A stretch of 64,000 nucleotides of DNA from Acridotheres tristis. Its lineage: Eukaryota > Chordata > Aves > Passeriformes > Sturnidae. The stretch is from positions 36,197,154 through 36,261,153 of the forward strand of contig CM072887.1 in NCBI GenBank assembly GCA_037013685.1. The letters run 5' to 3'. A model generated the notes under the pieces. It did not search any database. It was not told the origin of the DNA and saw nothing but the letters and a program-made list of their open reading frames with translations. Position 1 is the stretch's first letter, and each line of letters opens with the position of its first letter. The position numbers and the translations under genes were made by a program. This document shows positions 24,527 to 37,450 of this stretch, piece after piece.

Positions 24527-26376
24527 CCTCTCAAATGCCCATGTCTTTCCACTGTTGTAGCCAGATACAAAACGAAATGCTGCCTATTGGTTCAAAGGAA
24601 GCAAAGAAGAATGCACAGAGAAACTTCCTGCTTTGCTTTGTAAAATTCATAAATCTTTTACAATGGGTACTTCAGACTGCTTGCAACTTAGATGCCAGCC
24701 ACAAGCCATGCAGGGAAAACATCCTCATCTTCCAGTGCTCTAAATGTGGGTCAGCTTTCATAGGAAAATTCTATTTTATTGAATGTCAGATTATGCAAAA
24801 TGCAGATTGAAGAATAAATAATAGCAGCTTATCTGAATGAAAAGGAAGAGATCCTCCTTCATGACATTCATTTCTATTTCTGCTTATCATTTTATGTCTC
24901 TGTTCTGAGCAGTGCATTTGTCCACTTGCTGGACTGATTCTGAAGCACTTCCTAAGCCAGTCCTGCCTGGCAGGGACATATCAAGGTGACCCTGTCTAGA
25001 CAGGGCTGTTGGACAGCAATGAGCTGCTCTCTTCCCACAAGATTTGGTCAAACTGCCTTACAAGACATTTAATAAGGGTGAAAGCAGATGACAAGAGCTT
25101 TTCCTTTAGCCTCTGGCTTTTCTTGGCCTAGGGCAGCCCTTGAATTTACAAGGGCACCAGCTGCTAGAAAGGCTTAAAGAGAGGCAGAGCTGAATAAAGA
25201 ATCTCCCCAGAAGGTGAATGCAGCCCTGGGCACGCTGGGGAACAGACATGTTGCTGAGCATATGTCTAGGTCACAAATTTGAAATACCAGGATTTCAGTT
25301 TCCCTTGGGGAAACTCTAGACCCAGAAGGAAAATCTCCAGCTGAACTACCAGGCCCTTCTCTCCCCCTTTCCATCCCAAAAAAATAAACAAAACAAGACT
25401 TACCCTGCCAAAGGCAAGAGGAAAAAAAAGAAAAATTAAGTGGACTAAGTTTGTCCCCAGCCACTTATCAGAGACAGTGTAGTCCTGCCCCCACACTCAA
25501 CTAAAGACAAAGTCCAGATATCTCTGAATGGCAAAACTTACTTTAAGAATGGCCAAATTCAAAAGTCCTTTACTTTTGTGGCATATTTATACCTACATAC
25601 ACAGGAAAGCCCAGCTTCAAGTATGACTAAAATAAAGAATTTAGTTCTGAAAAGGTTGTGTTGGCTCACAGGATGTCTGCTGAGGGAGTGTGCAATCTGT
25701 GTCTCTTTTTATACTCTTGACACCAGAGGAGAATGGAATGAAGGAAATTACATCTGAAATAGCAAATGTAGGGGTTTTGAGTCACCACCCAGAAGCATCT
25801 TTTTATAGATGAAAACTGCAATCGTTTTGACAAGCAAAGTGTAGTTGGGTGTTCTTTGTATAATTTGACTTATCTGGGTTTTCTTTTTATAGATCTCTTT
25901 CCTGCCCACAATGGTAATTTCCTGTTTACTGCCTTTTCCAATTACCACATTCTTTTGTTTTCATTTGTAATTTAGACATTAAAAATTACAGCAGTGCTCA
26001 GTCATAAAAGCTGAATACTGTTACATGCTTTACAAGTAGAATTGTTTTGTTCTTACCTGGAGAATGGAGGAGAAGAGAGAAAGTAAAAATATTTATTTGT
26101 TGCATCACAGCAAGCATATTCTCCAGAATGAAAATAACCATGAATTTTTCAATTCTGACTTTTCTATTAGAGGTCAATTCTATTTACAAGGGAATGGGAA
26201 TTGTTATTTGTGACTCTTTATTGCTAACGAGTTTAAGGTGTTCTGCAAATATTTCTGTGAAATATGACATGCAATTTATTTTTGTGAACATTAGCACAAA
26301 TAAAACTTGATGGAATGATAGGTTTGCAATGGGAAGAGAGCAAGCCCAACCATACTTAAGATTAAACCATATTTAT

Positions 26377-26404
26377 TTTTAAATTGAGTTTTTTAAATTG
26401 AGTT
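26377..26404. repeat. Short direct repeat, TTTAAATTGAGTT twice
   Basis: Two adjacent copies of a T-run followed by AAATTGAGTT. Confidence 0.7.
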
Positions 26405-27194
26405 ACTATTCTGGAGAAAAAACATTGAATAATATCGTTCCGAAAAGAAACATCACCGCTACAAAAAAACAAAAAAAAAAAACCAAATTATGCAATAATT
26501 AACTAACTCAAATGTAGAATATTTTCAGTATTTTTAATGCTCTTATATAACTCAGCATTCATTCAGAGAAAATAAGACAGAAGAGAAAGCAATGAGACTG
26601 TACCTGCTGTACCTGCAGTGCTTTGCTAAGCTCAGTATATTGTGTCTAATACTACTGGTTATGTAAATCTAGTATTTGTATTATCATTTGTGAAAATGTT
26701 TGATTCACTAATTGTGCAAATTTAAAAACTGTGTTTTTGAAAAGCTATAGTGTGCACAAGGTCTTCCAGTCTTAGTACAATTCAGTTTTGTTTGGCTTCA
26801 GTTTTCATACTCTGGTTCTTGTTAAACTCTTACATTATTAGTTTAAAATCCTCTGATGAATTAGAAAATCCATTAGTACTGTCCCCAGGAAGAGGATCCC
26901 TCAGTATCTTCTGCTTACATAAATTAATCGAGCAGTCTCAATTTTTAAGGCATTTTTTCCAGTTCCAAAATAAAATCTATCAGATCCTCCTCAAATTTTC
27001 AGCTGCTCCCAGTCACCTGTTTCCTTAGGTGTTCTCACATTCAAGGTTCACCTACTTCTGTTGCTTCATTCTGGGAGTGCATGGGTGGTTGAATGGGTTA
27101 CAAGCCAGAGATTCTTGTCAAGGTCACCTCTTTGTTAAATGTAATATATTTGGGAGGTAATTGTACAGCTGTGCAGGTATATTCAAGTACATTT

Positions 27195-27840
27195 GGTTTG
27201 TGATCTCAGTGGCTGAGAATGAGTGCATCTGTGTCTACAGTTCCTATCAGTCTTTGTGCCATCCACCAGTTCCCTGATGGGTCATTTCCATTTATCTCCA
27301 GATCACTGATTAAAATGTGGCTTTGTACCAATGTCTATGAAAGTCCAGTGAAATCACTCCCTTCCAGGATAATTTCTCATTGGCAACAGATTTTTGACAT
27401 CTGTTCAGTACATTAGAATGTCATAAGTCACAAAGTCAGACCCCTTGCAATAAATCATAATGTAGCGTTTCTATCCAATTACATTCATCAACCAAATCTG
27501 CCATGACGTCTGAGATTTAAATCAAGTTTGTTGACAAGAGTTTCTCTTTAGAAAGTCATGCTGTCTGAAATTTATTACTTTCTTGTCCTTTAAGTCTTTA
27601 TTAATTTAATTTCATTTGCACTTTCTTGTTTTTGTCAGGAATAGGTGTCAGCCTAACCTGCACTTGGGACATCCTTCTTGACATTTCTAATAGGGAAAAG
27701 ACACCATGTACTGCAACAACAGCTGGCACTTCGTCACTATTGTTATTTCATTTTACCAGTCCACAATTAACCAGCAAGAGCACCAACAGACTTTAGATCT
27801 CCTTATCTAGCCCTTCTGAATACATATTATAGAAGTTACC
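27195..27840 (-). mobile_element. Ancient CR1 LINE fragment (antisense, reverse-transcriptase region)
   Basis: Read on the minus strand, the segment keeps the order of CR1 reverse-transcriptase landmarks. On the plus strand, TGTGCCATCCACCAGTTCCC (27256 on) lies where the antisense FADDT codons belong. CCAGATCACTGATTAAAATG (27298 on) is the antisense of the 'LFNIFINDL' region. AGAAAGTCATGCTGTCTG (27551 on) corresponds to the 'QHGFTK' region, and GGAATAGGTGTCAGCCTAAC (27639 on) to the 'NYRPVSLT' region. Spacing fits a single element with small indels. It has no open frame. The 5' direction continues to the right, and diverged sequence up to about 28.8 kb may belong to the same copy. Confidence 0.6.
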
Positions 27841-28800
27841 TATTTAGAAATATTAAAGCCAAGCACAAATTTATGCAGTCCTTCCAAGTTAGTAAAAGAT
27901 TGGAAAGTCTGTGTGTGAAATAAAATGCCTTATGATAATTATGTCCAAATACAGAGCTAAAATATTTATGGTGCACTATTGATAATTTTGCTGACTAAAT
28001 CTAAAGATGAGACTACCAAACTGAGGTTTCTTTAACATTGGGTATACTCATCTTGGTTATTCTTATCTTTTAAATTTTTCATATCCCTAGAAACCATGCA
28101 TATTTATTTAGCTCAATCTCTAATTTCTTTTATTGATTTTTCTATTCTTGATAAATTCCAATTGATATTAACAATAACCTAATTTTTCTTCATCCTATTT
28201 GTCATATACTGCTCTCTAGCTCTGTTTAATGCCTGCTTTAGATAACGATAAGCCAAATCTGCCTTTACCCTACTATGGTCAATAAAGAATTATGTTTCTT
28301 GAATAACAGATCATTACTATCTATTAATCAATTTTTAAGAGTTCATTCTTCATTTCAAGAACAGTTTATGTAATATTTATATTTATATTTGAAAACATGT
28401 AACACCTGCACTCCAAATTTAGCAATCATATTTTGTGAAAATATTCCTTCTTCATTGTGCTCCAGTGAACACATGATACAGTTTGTACCATTAAATATTT
28501 ATGTAAGCAGTCATGCTTGCAAAACCTACAGAATAAAGTGCTTTAGAAGGCAGGAACAAGCCTGATGGGTTTGGCCTGTGCATTTCAATATTATGATCAC
28601 TTTATGACTGTCTGCTGACATTTTGAAAATATTCATAAACTGGTTTCCTTACTAAAATCTCTAACAATTCAATAAAAATGTTTTCTTCTGTATCTTCCTA
28701 ATTCAGCCTTTTTGTATCTTCCTTGAAGAATTTTATCTCTATACCGGTTATTGTCAGGACAACAGGCAGAGAAATTTAGTTAACACCAATTAATGAAAAT
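27841..28800 (-). mobile_element. Possible continuation of the antisense CR1 element (5' part of ORF2)
   Basis: The plus strand is pyrimidine-skewed and reminiscent of the antisense of old CR1 ORF2 upstream of the reverse transcriptase, for example CCTACTATGGTCAATAAAG near 28268 and ATTATGATCACTTTATGACT near 28591. I cannot align it convincingly by eye. The alternative is unrelated AT-rich DNA. Confidence 0.25.
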
Positions 28801-31800
28801 ATGTGGAATTTATTAAGAATGCTGAGGAGTTGCTCATTATAGCTGCTGAGATACAGTTTTATCTATATCTCTGCATAAAATAATCTATAAAGGAATTTAT
28901 TTGTATCTTTACTGGATGTGGTCAGGGTTTGACATAGATCTGGATTGGGAACTGAGAATAATGTAACAGTGACTTTGGGCTTCCTGAGATTACACTGAGC
29001 ACACACATAAATTGGTACCTAGAGAACTGATTTTAAAGAACTGACTTTATAGCTAATGCTTAGTGTAGGGAAATGTGCTGCCATTACTCCGTGCTAAACA
29101 TTGTCCTCTGGTGAAGAGAAAAAGTGCAGCTGCATATTTCCTACTCAATATAGTATTTCTTACATGGCTAGCAAATATGAATTCTGCTAAAAGGCTTCTA
29201 TTAAATCAATGGAATTACAATAGGGCCGGATTTTGAAGCATTTCCCTATTTCTGCAGATGGTTGATGGTCTTCAGTAGAATTTTTTCCTCATGATCATCT
29301 TTCTGGCTGTCTGTGATCACAAGAAATCAATGAGACACAATTGCAACTCCTCACCAAAACCTTGCAGGTCCTTGGTGACTGCATGCCATTTTTCAAAACT
29401 CTCCTCGAACAGACTACAAAGAACTACACAATAATGTAACTGTAGCTTCTGAAGCTTTTTGATCTCAGTCTGGATGAAGTATAGAGAACAGTAAGGAGAA
29501 ATATGCACTGGCAGAAGGGTGAACTGGATAGCATTTCCTAACTCTGCCATTTCAGAGCCTCAGAAACTTATAAAAACAAGCAGTGCTTAAAGAAAACAGT
29601 CACTGAGAGTTAGATCTCATGAGTGAGCATAAGCATACCTAACAGGACTCATCTACCAAGAAATGAAAAACTTTTTCTTGATTTTATAAGTATTTTGATG
29701 TGCAGGGTTTATAGTCATGCTCATCCATGACCAAAAGCCATCTATCTCAGAATCAACACAGCTTCAGAACAATTTTGTTACATTTTGCTCTTTGAGGTAT
29801 CATGTACAGCGAATGATAGTTCATGACAGCATATTTCAATACAGTGTCTGCGATGGGACAGCACACTACAGAATTAAATGTTAATTATTAAAAGAAAAGA
29901 TGCTTGCCATGATTCTACCACAGTGCCATGCATGAGGGAAGACACTGAGAATGGCATTGTGTGCTGAACTTCATTAACCTATTCCATTTCTTAATCCAGA
30001 CTGAAGCAAGCACAGTGGCGATTGCTTTCTATAGTCTAGGCTAATTTGTACAGCGAGCAATTCGTGCAGCTCTCTAGCACTGCTGCTTTAGAGACAGAAT
30101 GTGATCTAGCAACTCAGATTTCCTATTCCCATTGTTATGCAAGGCCAACACAGCAAGCACAGAGAATCAAGCAGGGCAGGTTATTTCTCTGTTAATCAAT
30201 CAGAATGGCATATAGAACAGACAATAATCTTCCTGCACACTGTGTTTAAAGGAAATTAAAGCTTTTTGAAGGATGAAAAACATATACACTTACCATCTGA
30301 ATTTCAAGGGTTATAATTATCCACAGTTACATGCAAGTGAGGTAAAAAAGGAATCTTCCTTTAGTTGTAATAAGATCTAAAGATGAAAACAAACTGATCT
30401 GCTTGGAACTGTAAAATACGTCTGAGATCAATGACAATTTGACTGGTAGCAAAAGCATTAAACAGGTGAAAACAAAACAAGGAACAACACAAGAAGAAGA
30501 TTTTGCTTGTTGTTTCAGTTTTGAACCATTTCAAATGGAAGGTCCCCAAAATAAATTTCACATGCCAACTACTTTCATGTGTAGAATCTGAGTTTCTAAA
30601 ATCTCAATTTCAAGCTCTGTTTGGATGAGACCATATCTCCAATTAAACTAAAAACACACACTTTTGTCACTTTTTGAGGGAAAACAACAAAAGACCTTAA
30701 AGGGTCTGACTTTGCACCTTGGGAAAAAATCAATCTTACACAGACACTGTCCCCACACTAATGCAACTAGGCTTTAGTGAGCTATCCATTTGTTCCCTAG
30801 GAAGAAAACAAAATTTTGAAAGCACAGGACAGATTAATGCTTGGACTTGCAGGTACTTGAACTACTGGATTTTGCCTATGACACTATTTAAATTTAGCCT
30901 CTTATTAAGTCTCAGGGAGATGAAGTGACAGCTAGAAAGTCTGTGATGCATCGGAAGTAGTGGCACACCATGAAATGAGTTGACAGCACCGAAGTCCTTG
31001 GGAGTAGGAGAATCCTTAATCTACAGACACCTTTCAAAGTTTGGTTCGGTTTGATGCCCTCAACTAAGAAAGGATGTCCCCATAATTGCAATCTCATTTT
31101 ATTAAATTCACAGTTTTCAGAGTTCACTACCACGCTAGGATTTTCTTGAGACAATTGAAGACTTGTCAGATGTATTATCTTAGCCTTGTTGTACTGTCCT
31201 ATATACCAAAATGACCATCCTAAAGCTGATACTATAAGAAAGCGTCTGTTTACATATGTAGTCATAAAGAGAGTGCAAATTTCTACTTCAACATTTCCCT
31301 TAAAGTTGATCAGGATTGCTGCAGAGATATAAAGTATTGGAAACAGCTTTGGGAGGAGATAGTTTACTAAAAAAATTGACATCTAATCATCTATTTTTTA
31401 GGTATCACTAAAAAAATTGAAATGTCCTAAACAGGAGTTGAAGCCAAGGATGTCTTTCAGTTATTCTCAAAACTGTATTTTTTCCCAGTTTTCTCTTCAG
31501 TCTCATTTTTGTTTTCTTTCCTAATGGAAGATACAGATATGTTGGTTTTGCAGTTTCCTCAGTTTACAGAGCCACTTAAGAACTTTTTTATTTTTTAAAA
31601 CAACAGAGCACTGGTTTGACGTCCCTCCCTCTATTTTGGCCTTCATTAGTTGTAAGGTAAAGTTATCCTTTTCCTTAGTCCTTAGAATTGTGTGTGGATA
31701 GGTAAGGATGAATTAAACACTAGTTTCATATTGTTTGCCTTAGCTGCAACAGGGTCTAATAAAGAACTCTTTGTAGTTTAAAGTGATTTATTTGTATGCC

Positions 31801-32079
31801 TTGCAGAGAAGACCTTTCTTTGAGAGTTGCTCCTACTGAGGACAAAGAAAAGGAGAAAAAGTTGAAATAGGCACAGTGAAGCTGCATAACACACTAGGAA
31901 TTAGAAGTCATCCAACATTTATAAGAACAGTCTTATCCATTCAAATGTTTTCTTATTTTGTGCTCTATTTTGTACATGCTTAAGCTACTTGATTATAATT
32001 TCTTAAATGTAGTAAAAATGGGATGAACACTAAAGAATTCTAGCATAAGCACTAACCTGAGCTATTTATTTACTTTTTC
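28801..32079. other. AT-rich noncoding DNA; candidate regulatory stretch at 29.9-30.3 kb
   Basis: No gene recognised. The longest frame of the whole window (156 codons, minus strand, 30912-31382) is here. It has hydrophobic stretches but no recognisable family, and no support from codon choice or neighbours. The stretch 29880-30270 has a mixed, repeat-free composition and contains a SOX-OCT motif. Confidence 0.5.
30130..30142 (+). promoter_or_regulatory. SOX-OCT composite motif candidate
   Basis: CATTGTTATGCAA matches the first 13 positions of the SOX2-POU5F1 composite consensus (CATTGTTATGCAAAT). The SOX half and the POU-specific half are in the canonical orientation and spacing. The last two bases are GG where the consensus has AT, which weakens the POU-homeodomain contact. 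An exact 13-mer match is unlikely by chance in 64 kb, but function is not shown. Confidence 0.35.
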
Positions 32080-32180
32080 TAGCAAAATGGATCCACATCT
32101 GCCACTTCCACAGGAATTTCAATTTGCAGGCTGACAGATTTGCTGATGACACCATTCTGCTATACAGGAAAAGATAACAA
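32080..32180 (+). mobile_element. Short LINE reverse-transcriptase motif remnant (FADDT)
   Basis: Positions 32124-32177 translate in one frame to LQADRFADDTILLYRKR followed by a stop. F-A-D-D-T is the catalytic box of CR1/L2-clade reverse transcriptases. Sequence outside this window is not recognisable, so this is either a tiny relic of an old LINE or a chance match. Confidence 0.4.
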
Positions 32181-33164
32181 AAGATGTCCTGCCCAAACAT
32201 GTAAAAGTTTATCACCACTATGTGTCATTTTGCAGCCTTGTATACATTGGACTTCAGTGATTTTCATTTGGCAGACATACTGTAAACTTTGAATTTTATA
32301 AGGCTGCAAAAATACCTGCAATGTTTATATAAAATTTACCTACCTAAACTATTGGTTAACTGAAATCTCAAAAGCTCTTGAAGAATTTTTGAGATGTTTT
32401 CTCTGTACAGCACTTCTAAGTGAAGGTGACAAACAAATTAACTCTCAATTGAGTTTGGGATTTTTGATAGTAGTTTTCCAGTTTCCTAGAGGTTTTACAG
32501 GTCCCAACAAGCAGCAAAACCCATCCATCATTCTAAAGGGTCACTGCTGGAAGCCCCCAATTCCTCTCTTTCAAATTCAATGTCTTTACATGGTCTAAAC
32601 TCACGAGTAATGCTTTGCAATCATTGCAGTCTTGCATGGCTGAATCAGGCAGCACTTCCTAAGTGTCCTGAACTTTGGTCCCAGCACGATAGAGAATGGA
32701 CTTCTCTCTCCTTTAAAATCAAATATAATATAAACAACTAAGACTTTCTCAAAGCAATCTATTGTTTTCTTCCCAAATAGTGCATTACGTTTTTAGCATC
32801 TGACAAGTCAAGAATGTGAAAAACATAAAAACCTGACACTTTCCCCAGCATGTCTAAGAAAAGGAGACAAAATATAACTGGAGGGTTTGGGTAGAGCAGA
32901 CATACCCTGTGTGACTCTGTCTGACTTTAATATTGAACAGATGGGGCTCTATACCACTAGATGTTTCTATTGTTCAGCATTGATTCTGAAAGTATATACT
33001 TCTTACTGTAGGCTTGAAGGTTTAATTTGCTGTAGTTTTTTAAGTGTGCTGAACTGTAACTCCATTAGATTGTTTACAGGTGTTTTTCCATAGGTCTGAA
33101 GGGCTGTCTTTTAGTTTCCAACAGTTATTTTTCTTGTCACAAGCTCAGCATGCACTATAATACA

Positions 33165-33165
<1 letters not shown>

Positions 33166-33197
<32 letters not shown>
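33166..33197. repeat. (ATT)10-11 microsatellite
   Basis: An uninterrupted ATT triplet array of 32 bases. It is the longest pure microsatellite in the window and likely polymorphic. Confidence 0.95.
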
Positions 33198-34677
33198 GCT
33201 TAATAATAAATCTTTGAAGATGCACCGGAACACTCAGCTCTGCTTCTAAGATGAAAAAACACCACAAAATTACTGCTTATGCTATATTCAGTCATCAAAG
33301 CCTACTACCACAAAGAGAGTCCTTAAAAGGTGACAAACTGAAAAGGAGCCATTCTATGGGTCTGGCATTTTCCTTACATAATTTAAAGAGATCTCTTCCA
33401 AAATGTAAGGCTCTTGCTTCCTCAAAACTTGGTTTAAGACAGCCAATCTTGCAGAGATAAAGGAGGCATTGGGTTTTCCATGCAAGTGTTTTCCATGTCC
33501 CCAAAGATTAGTGATGGAGTAATGTTCTTCATGTCTGACACTGTATATTATGACATGCAAAAGGCTACTCCTGCTAATATTTACCTGTCATCTGATAATA
33601 AACATTTAAAAAGTGATTTAGCTCTGATCCACATGGCCACATGTCTGTGGACGTCTGGATTCTCAGATTATTGCAACAGTTATGTATTTTTCTTTGAAAA
33701 TGTCAGAATATTTCCATTCAGAAATATTTGTTGTATATGCATTGACATATATCTAATTATTGCATCCTGGGAATATAAAAACAATGTTTCACCCCAAACT
33801 GTGTGAAAGCAACAATAAAGTTGGACTATTCCACAAGGTTAAAAAAAAATTATACCATGATTCTTCCAAGGCAAAATGCTGAAAAAATATACTCCTTCAT
33901 TGTAGTCATATTGCTCCAAACATTCTTTTAAACATACAGATCTCTTTTTAATGCTTGATACCTTATCCTAGAGATAATTATTTAGCTATTCAGATTGGTT
34001 CTTTGATGGACTTAAACGAAGCAACATCCTACTATAAGAAAAATAAATACAAGAGTGATTTTTGTTTGGGTGGTTTATCAGGCTCTTTTTCATGCTAGTG
34101 AGACCCTTAAAAAAATCCCAGACTAGTCCATTAGTGCTAAAATTATTTTCTTGCTTGATATTCATCAATTGTATGCAGAATAACTTAGAAGCCATTGTTA
34201 AGTTCCCAGCTGGGTAATGAACTGAGCTCCTCATTCTTCCCACCAGAATCAACCTTCCTGACTCTACCCTTTTTCTGAAGTAAACTGGATGACAAAAGGA
34301 CATTAGCATTCTCAAAGGAATAATATGTGTTCTCATCCACCAAAGAACCTTTTCTCCTAACAGGCTGATGGAAATGGTTTCAGTAGAACTCCTGTGTGTT
34401 AAAAGTCCAACTCATGAAGTCACTCTCCTTGTTTTCTTTCTAGAAATTGAATGGGTCTATGAACATTGCAAGTGCTACTAGCGGGAGTTGCAGTTTACCC
34501 TAAAGATACCACCTTACTAATTTAAAAACTGTGTGCCCTATAGTTTCAAAACCATATCTATAAATTCATACATATGCTGAGCTGAAACCTGTAAAGAGGA
34601 GTAAACATTTCCTAAGCTAAAAAACATCTCATCTTCTGCAGCTCCCTTTTTAGAGTTTCCTTAGTGGGAAAGTCTAC

Positions 34678-34723
34678 ATTCTTATAGTAACGGAAATAGG
34701 ATTCTTATAGTCATGGAAATAGG
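34678..34723. repeat. 23-bp tandem duplication
   Basis: ATTCTTATAGTAACGGAAAT plus AGG (34678-34700) is followed directly by ATTCTTATAGTCATGGAAAT plus AGG (34701-34723). The copies differ at about three positions. Confidence 0.9.
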
Positions 34724-34848
34724 CTTGTGAGGTCAGGGACTGCCATTGTTGACAGATTAACTGAGAAATAATAAATTTCTACTGTATCATAAGATGCTTA
34801 AAAAGGCATTTCAATCTTAAATTGACCCAATTAAATAGACTTACTTAT

Positions 34849-34868
34849 TATATATATATATATATATA
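34849..34868. repeat. (TA)10 microsatellite
   Basis: Ten TA units, followed by CATATA and then CACACT. Confidence 0.95.
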
Positions 34869-37369
34869 CATATACACACTTCCCCATAACTTATAACTTA
34901 TTTTAAAGCATCATATTTGAGCAACAAATCTATTTAATTTAGATTATGTTCTTTAATCCCACCTCTTTGGGGCACTGCAAGATCAACCTAAAATGCCCTG
35001 AGTATTTTCTGAGTTGTTTAAAATACCTAAGTAGAAAACTGTTTTCTTTGTCTCTTTATCACAATAACATCTTAAAATAATTTTGACTTCTCTATATATC
35101 TTAGCAAAAGAAGTACTTGGCAGGGGTAGCAGGGACTCAATTGTTATTTCCAGCTAGTGCTTCGTCCTGATATAATTCCACCATTTTGATAGGAACAATA
35201 TTATTCTATCTAGAATAACCTATTTTGCCCATTGCATTACAGCTAAGAAATTAAACTTTTTCTACTACTGGAATCTAAACAGATGTGATATAGCTTGTCT
35301 AGGTATTACACACAGAAATAAAGCACTTAATATTGTACAACAGCCTATTACAGAGATAAAATGGTGCAATCCTGATAAAAATATAGAAAAGGAAAAGAAA
35401 CATTATTTCATTGTGAGAGTGTTTTGTGGACAACAAGCAATAAAGCAACATTTATTTTATGTGCCATAAATGCTGGACCGCACAGATTGCTGTTTTATAT
35501 TTTTTAGGCCTGTGTCATTTCTAACTACCCTTTGTGGGATTTTTGTTCTTGATTTTTGTTTTATTTTTTCCTCTGCAAGCTCCATTCTTGAGATTCTCTT
35601 TTATAACTAAGTTTGGTTTCCGGTGTTTGGCCTCTACTTTTCTTGGGAAACCTCTACTGTGATCAGTGTGAATAGCATTTTTACAAAGGTAACTCTAAAA
35701 ACTGTTACACTGTGCAATGACACATCTATCCACACTTCAAACTATTCACACATATTTAAAAATACTATGGCTTGGAAAGGCAACCCTTGAGAAGCTGTAA
35801 AAAATCAGGAGCAAAGTGGGCTAGAGGAACAAAGTTTTGGGAGATCAGTAAATGTGAAGACATGGACAAAGACTGAGCTCAAGGCTAACCTTCCACTCTA
35901 TGAATGTCATTGATGATGAACAACAGGGGTTTCTTTTTTTTTTTATTGCTTCTTTTTAGAGGACAGCACAGGGGAAATGTCTAGGAAAATGTAATGTTTG
36001 ATGGATTTTTGATAACTGCAATGCTTTAGACACATTTAAGGATACAATTTTAAAATTTAAAATTTGTATTTTGAAGTATTATTTCAGAGATTTAGTCAAC
36101 AGGTGGGAATATGTACATTTCCCTCTTTTGTTTCTCTTGACCAGCTTGTGAGACAGATTGAATGAGACAGATTTATATATTCTGGTCTGAAAATAAATTC
36201 ACTACTGCAGGAAAAAAACCAAATGTCTGGGATACCTTAGGAGTTTAGGCTTCAGGTGAATACAAACTAGACAATCAGATGAAAATAAATCACATACATA
36301 GAGCTATGAATATTAAATCTAGGGAGAATATGCCGCAGGATGGAAGGAAAGTATTTGAGAAAGTGGGGTACAGATAGGAAACGTGCCCTATTTCACACTG
36401 TGGCAAACCGGCCACTGCTGAAGATGTGCATAACCCTGAGCTCTCAGCTGGAGACTCCACAATCGTGGACAGTGATGACAACTTCTGGCATTCTTATCTG
36501 AATTAATAACAGCAGCAACTGCTTTTTTCTCCTCGATTGCTCATCTAACAGAAGAAAGTGGAAATGGCAGCTTAGGTACAAAACGTGTTAAACTCACTGT
36601 ATTGGACACATAAAAAGAACAGCTGATACTTTAATACTTTCATCAGAATATCCTGCTAATATGGCAAAGCGTTAAAACACATACATCTTTTCTAACATAA
36701 ATCACTGGCTACTTCTTATTCCTTTTTCCTACTTGCTGCTCATTTCAAACACGTGGTGCTAGTTGATTGTACTATTTGTGTGGCATTGCAATCTGAATCT
36801 CATCACACCACATTTCTTCACTCTCAGTCATCCTGCATGTAATCCACTAAGCCAGCTTTCTCTACTCATACCACAACTGAAATTTTAAACCCCATTTTGT
36901 ATCTATTAATACAATCAGATGTGTTTTTAATAAAACTTTGTCATATATTTAAGGCAATAAGAAGACTGCTGATACGAAGACTGACATTTTTTTCTTTCCA
37001 GGCCAGACTATCCCCTAAACTAATTTTACTGATACTTAGCTTGGGCAGCACAGTTTATAACCAGACTGTACTTTTTGCACTAATGACTCACCACAGCAGT
37101 GAATGATCTCTAAATATTTGGAAGTTATTTAAGACTTATGGTATTAATTTCTTGATACCTCTTTTTCACAGATCCAGAGCTGCTTTCCAGTAAGGTTTTA
37201 ATATCAGGTAGTCTTTCATAATTCATGGCATAAATAGGTAGCATTTAAAATAGGTAAGATTAAAGCATTTGAAAATAATTTTGCTGATACCTCATACATA
37301 CATTTAAAGAATGTAATGTCCAAAGACAATAAGAAAGAAACCCTCTTAACAAACTTCATGGCCCTAACA

Positions 37370-37450
37370 AGCCTTTTAACCTCTGATTTGACAGATAAAA
37401 TGAGGTATAGGTTACCTAAGGCTAAATATTTAAATGTGGGCTCCTGACAC
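37370..37450 (-). mobile_element. Possible MIR-like SINE remnant (antisense)
   Basis: GACAGATAAAATGAGGTATA (37392 on), then a GGTTACC block, then GTGGGCTCCTGACAC follow the order of the antisense MIR core (ACAGATGAGGAAACTGAGGC, then AGGTTAAGTGAC, then GGTCTCCTGACTC). The middle part is degraded. The match is weak. Confidence 0.35.

Larger units (their letters stand above)
19305..27194. other. AT-rich noncoding DNA with two GC-richer patches
   Basis: No gene recognised. GC-richer patches lie at 19410-19760 and 21780-21940, where frames of up to 114 codons appear without recognisable protein features. A G/T tract lies at 22.49 kb, an inverted repeat at 24.5 kb and a short (ATT)n at 21.33 kb. 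The rest is ordinary AT-rich sequence with occasional short A runs (for example near 26465-26482). Confidence 0.5.
32181..37369. other. AT-rich noncoding DNA with microsatellites
   Basis: No gene recognised; frames do not exceed 116 codons and have no protein signature. The stretch contains (ATT)n at 33.17 kb, a 23-bp duplication at 34.68 kb, (TA)10 at 34.85 kb and a T run near 35935. Confidence 0.5.

Noticed and set aside
30912..31382. Longest frame in the window, 156 codons on the minus strand
   Set aside because: It has no domain or family resemblance, no signal of codon preference, and no upstream promoter or neighbouring exon. One frame of this size in 64 kb of six-frame translation is not remarkable. 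Conservation of the frame across species would change this view.
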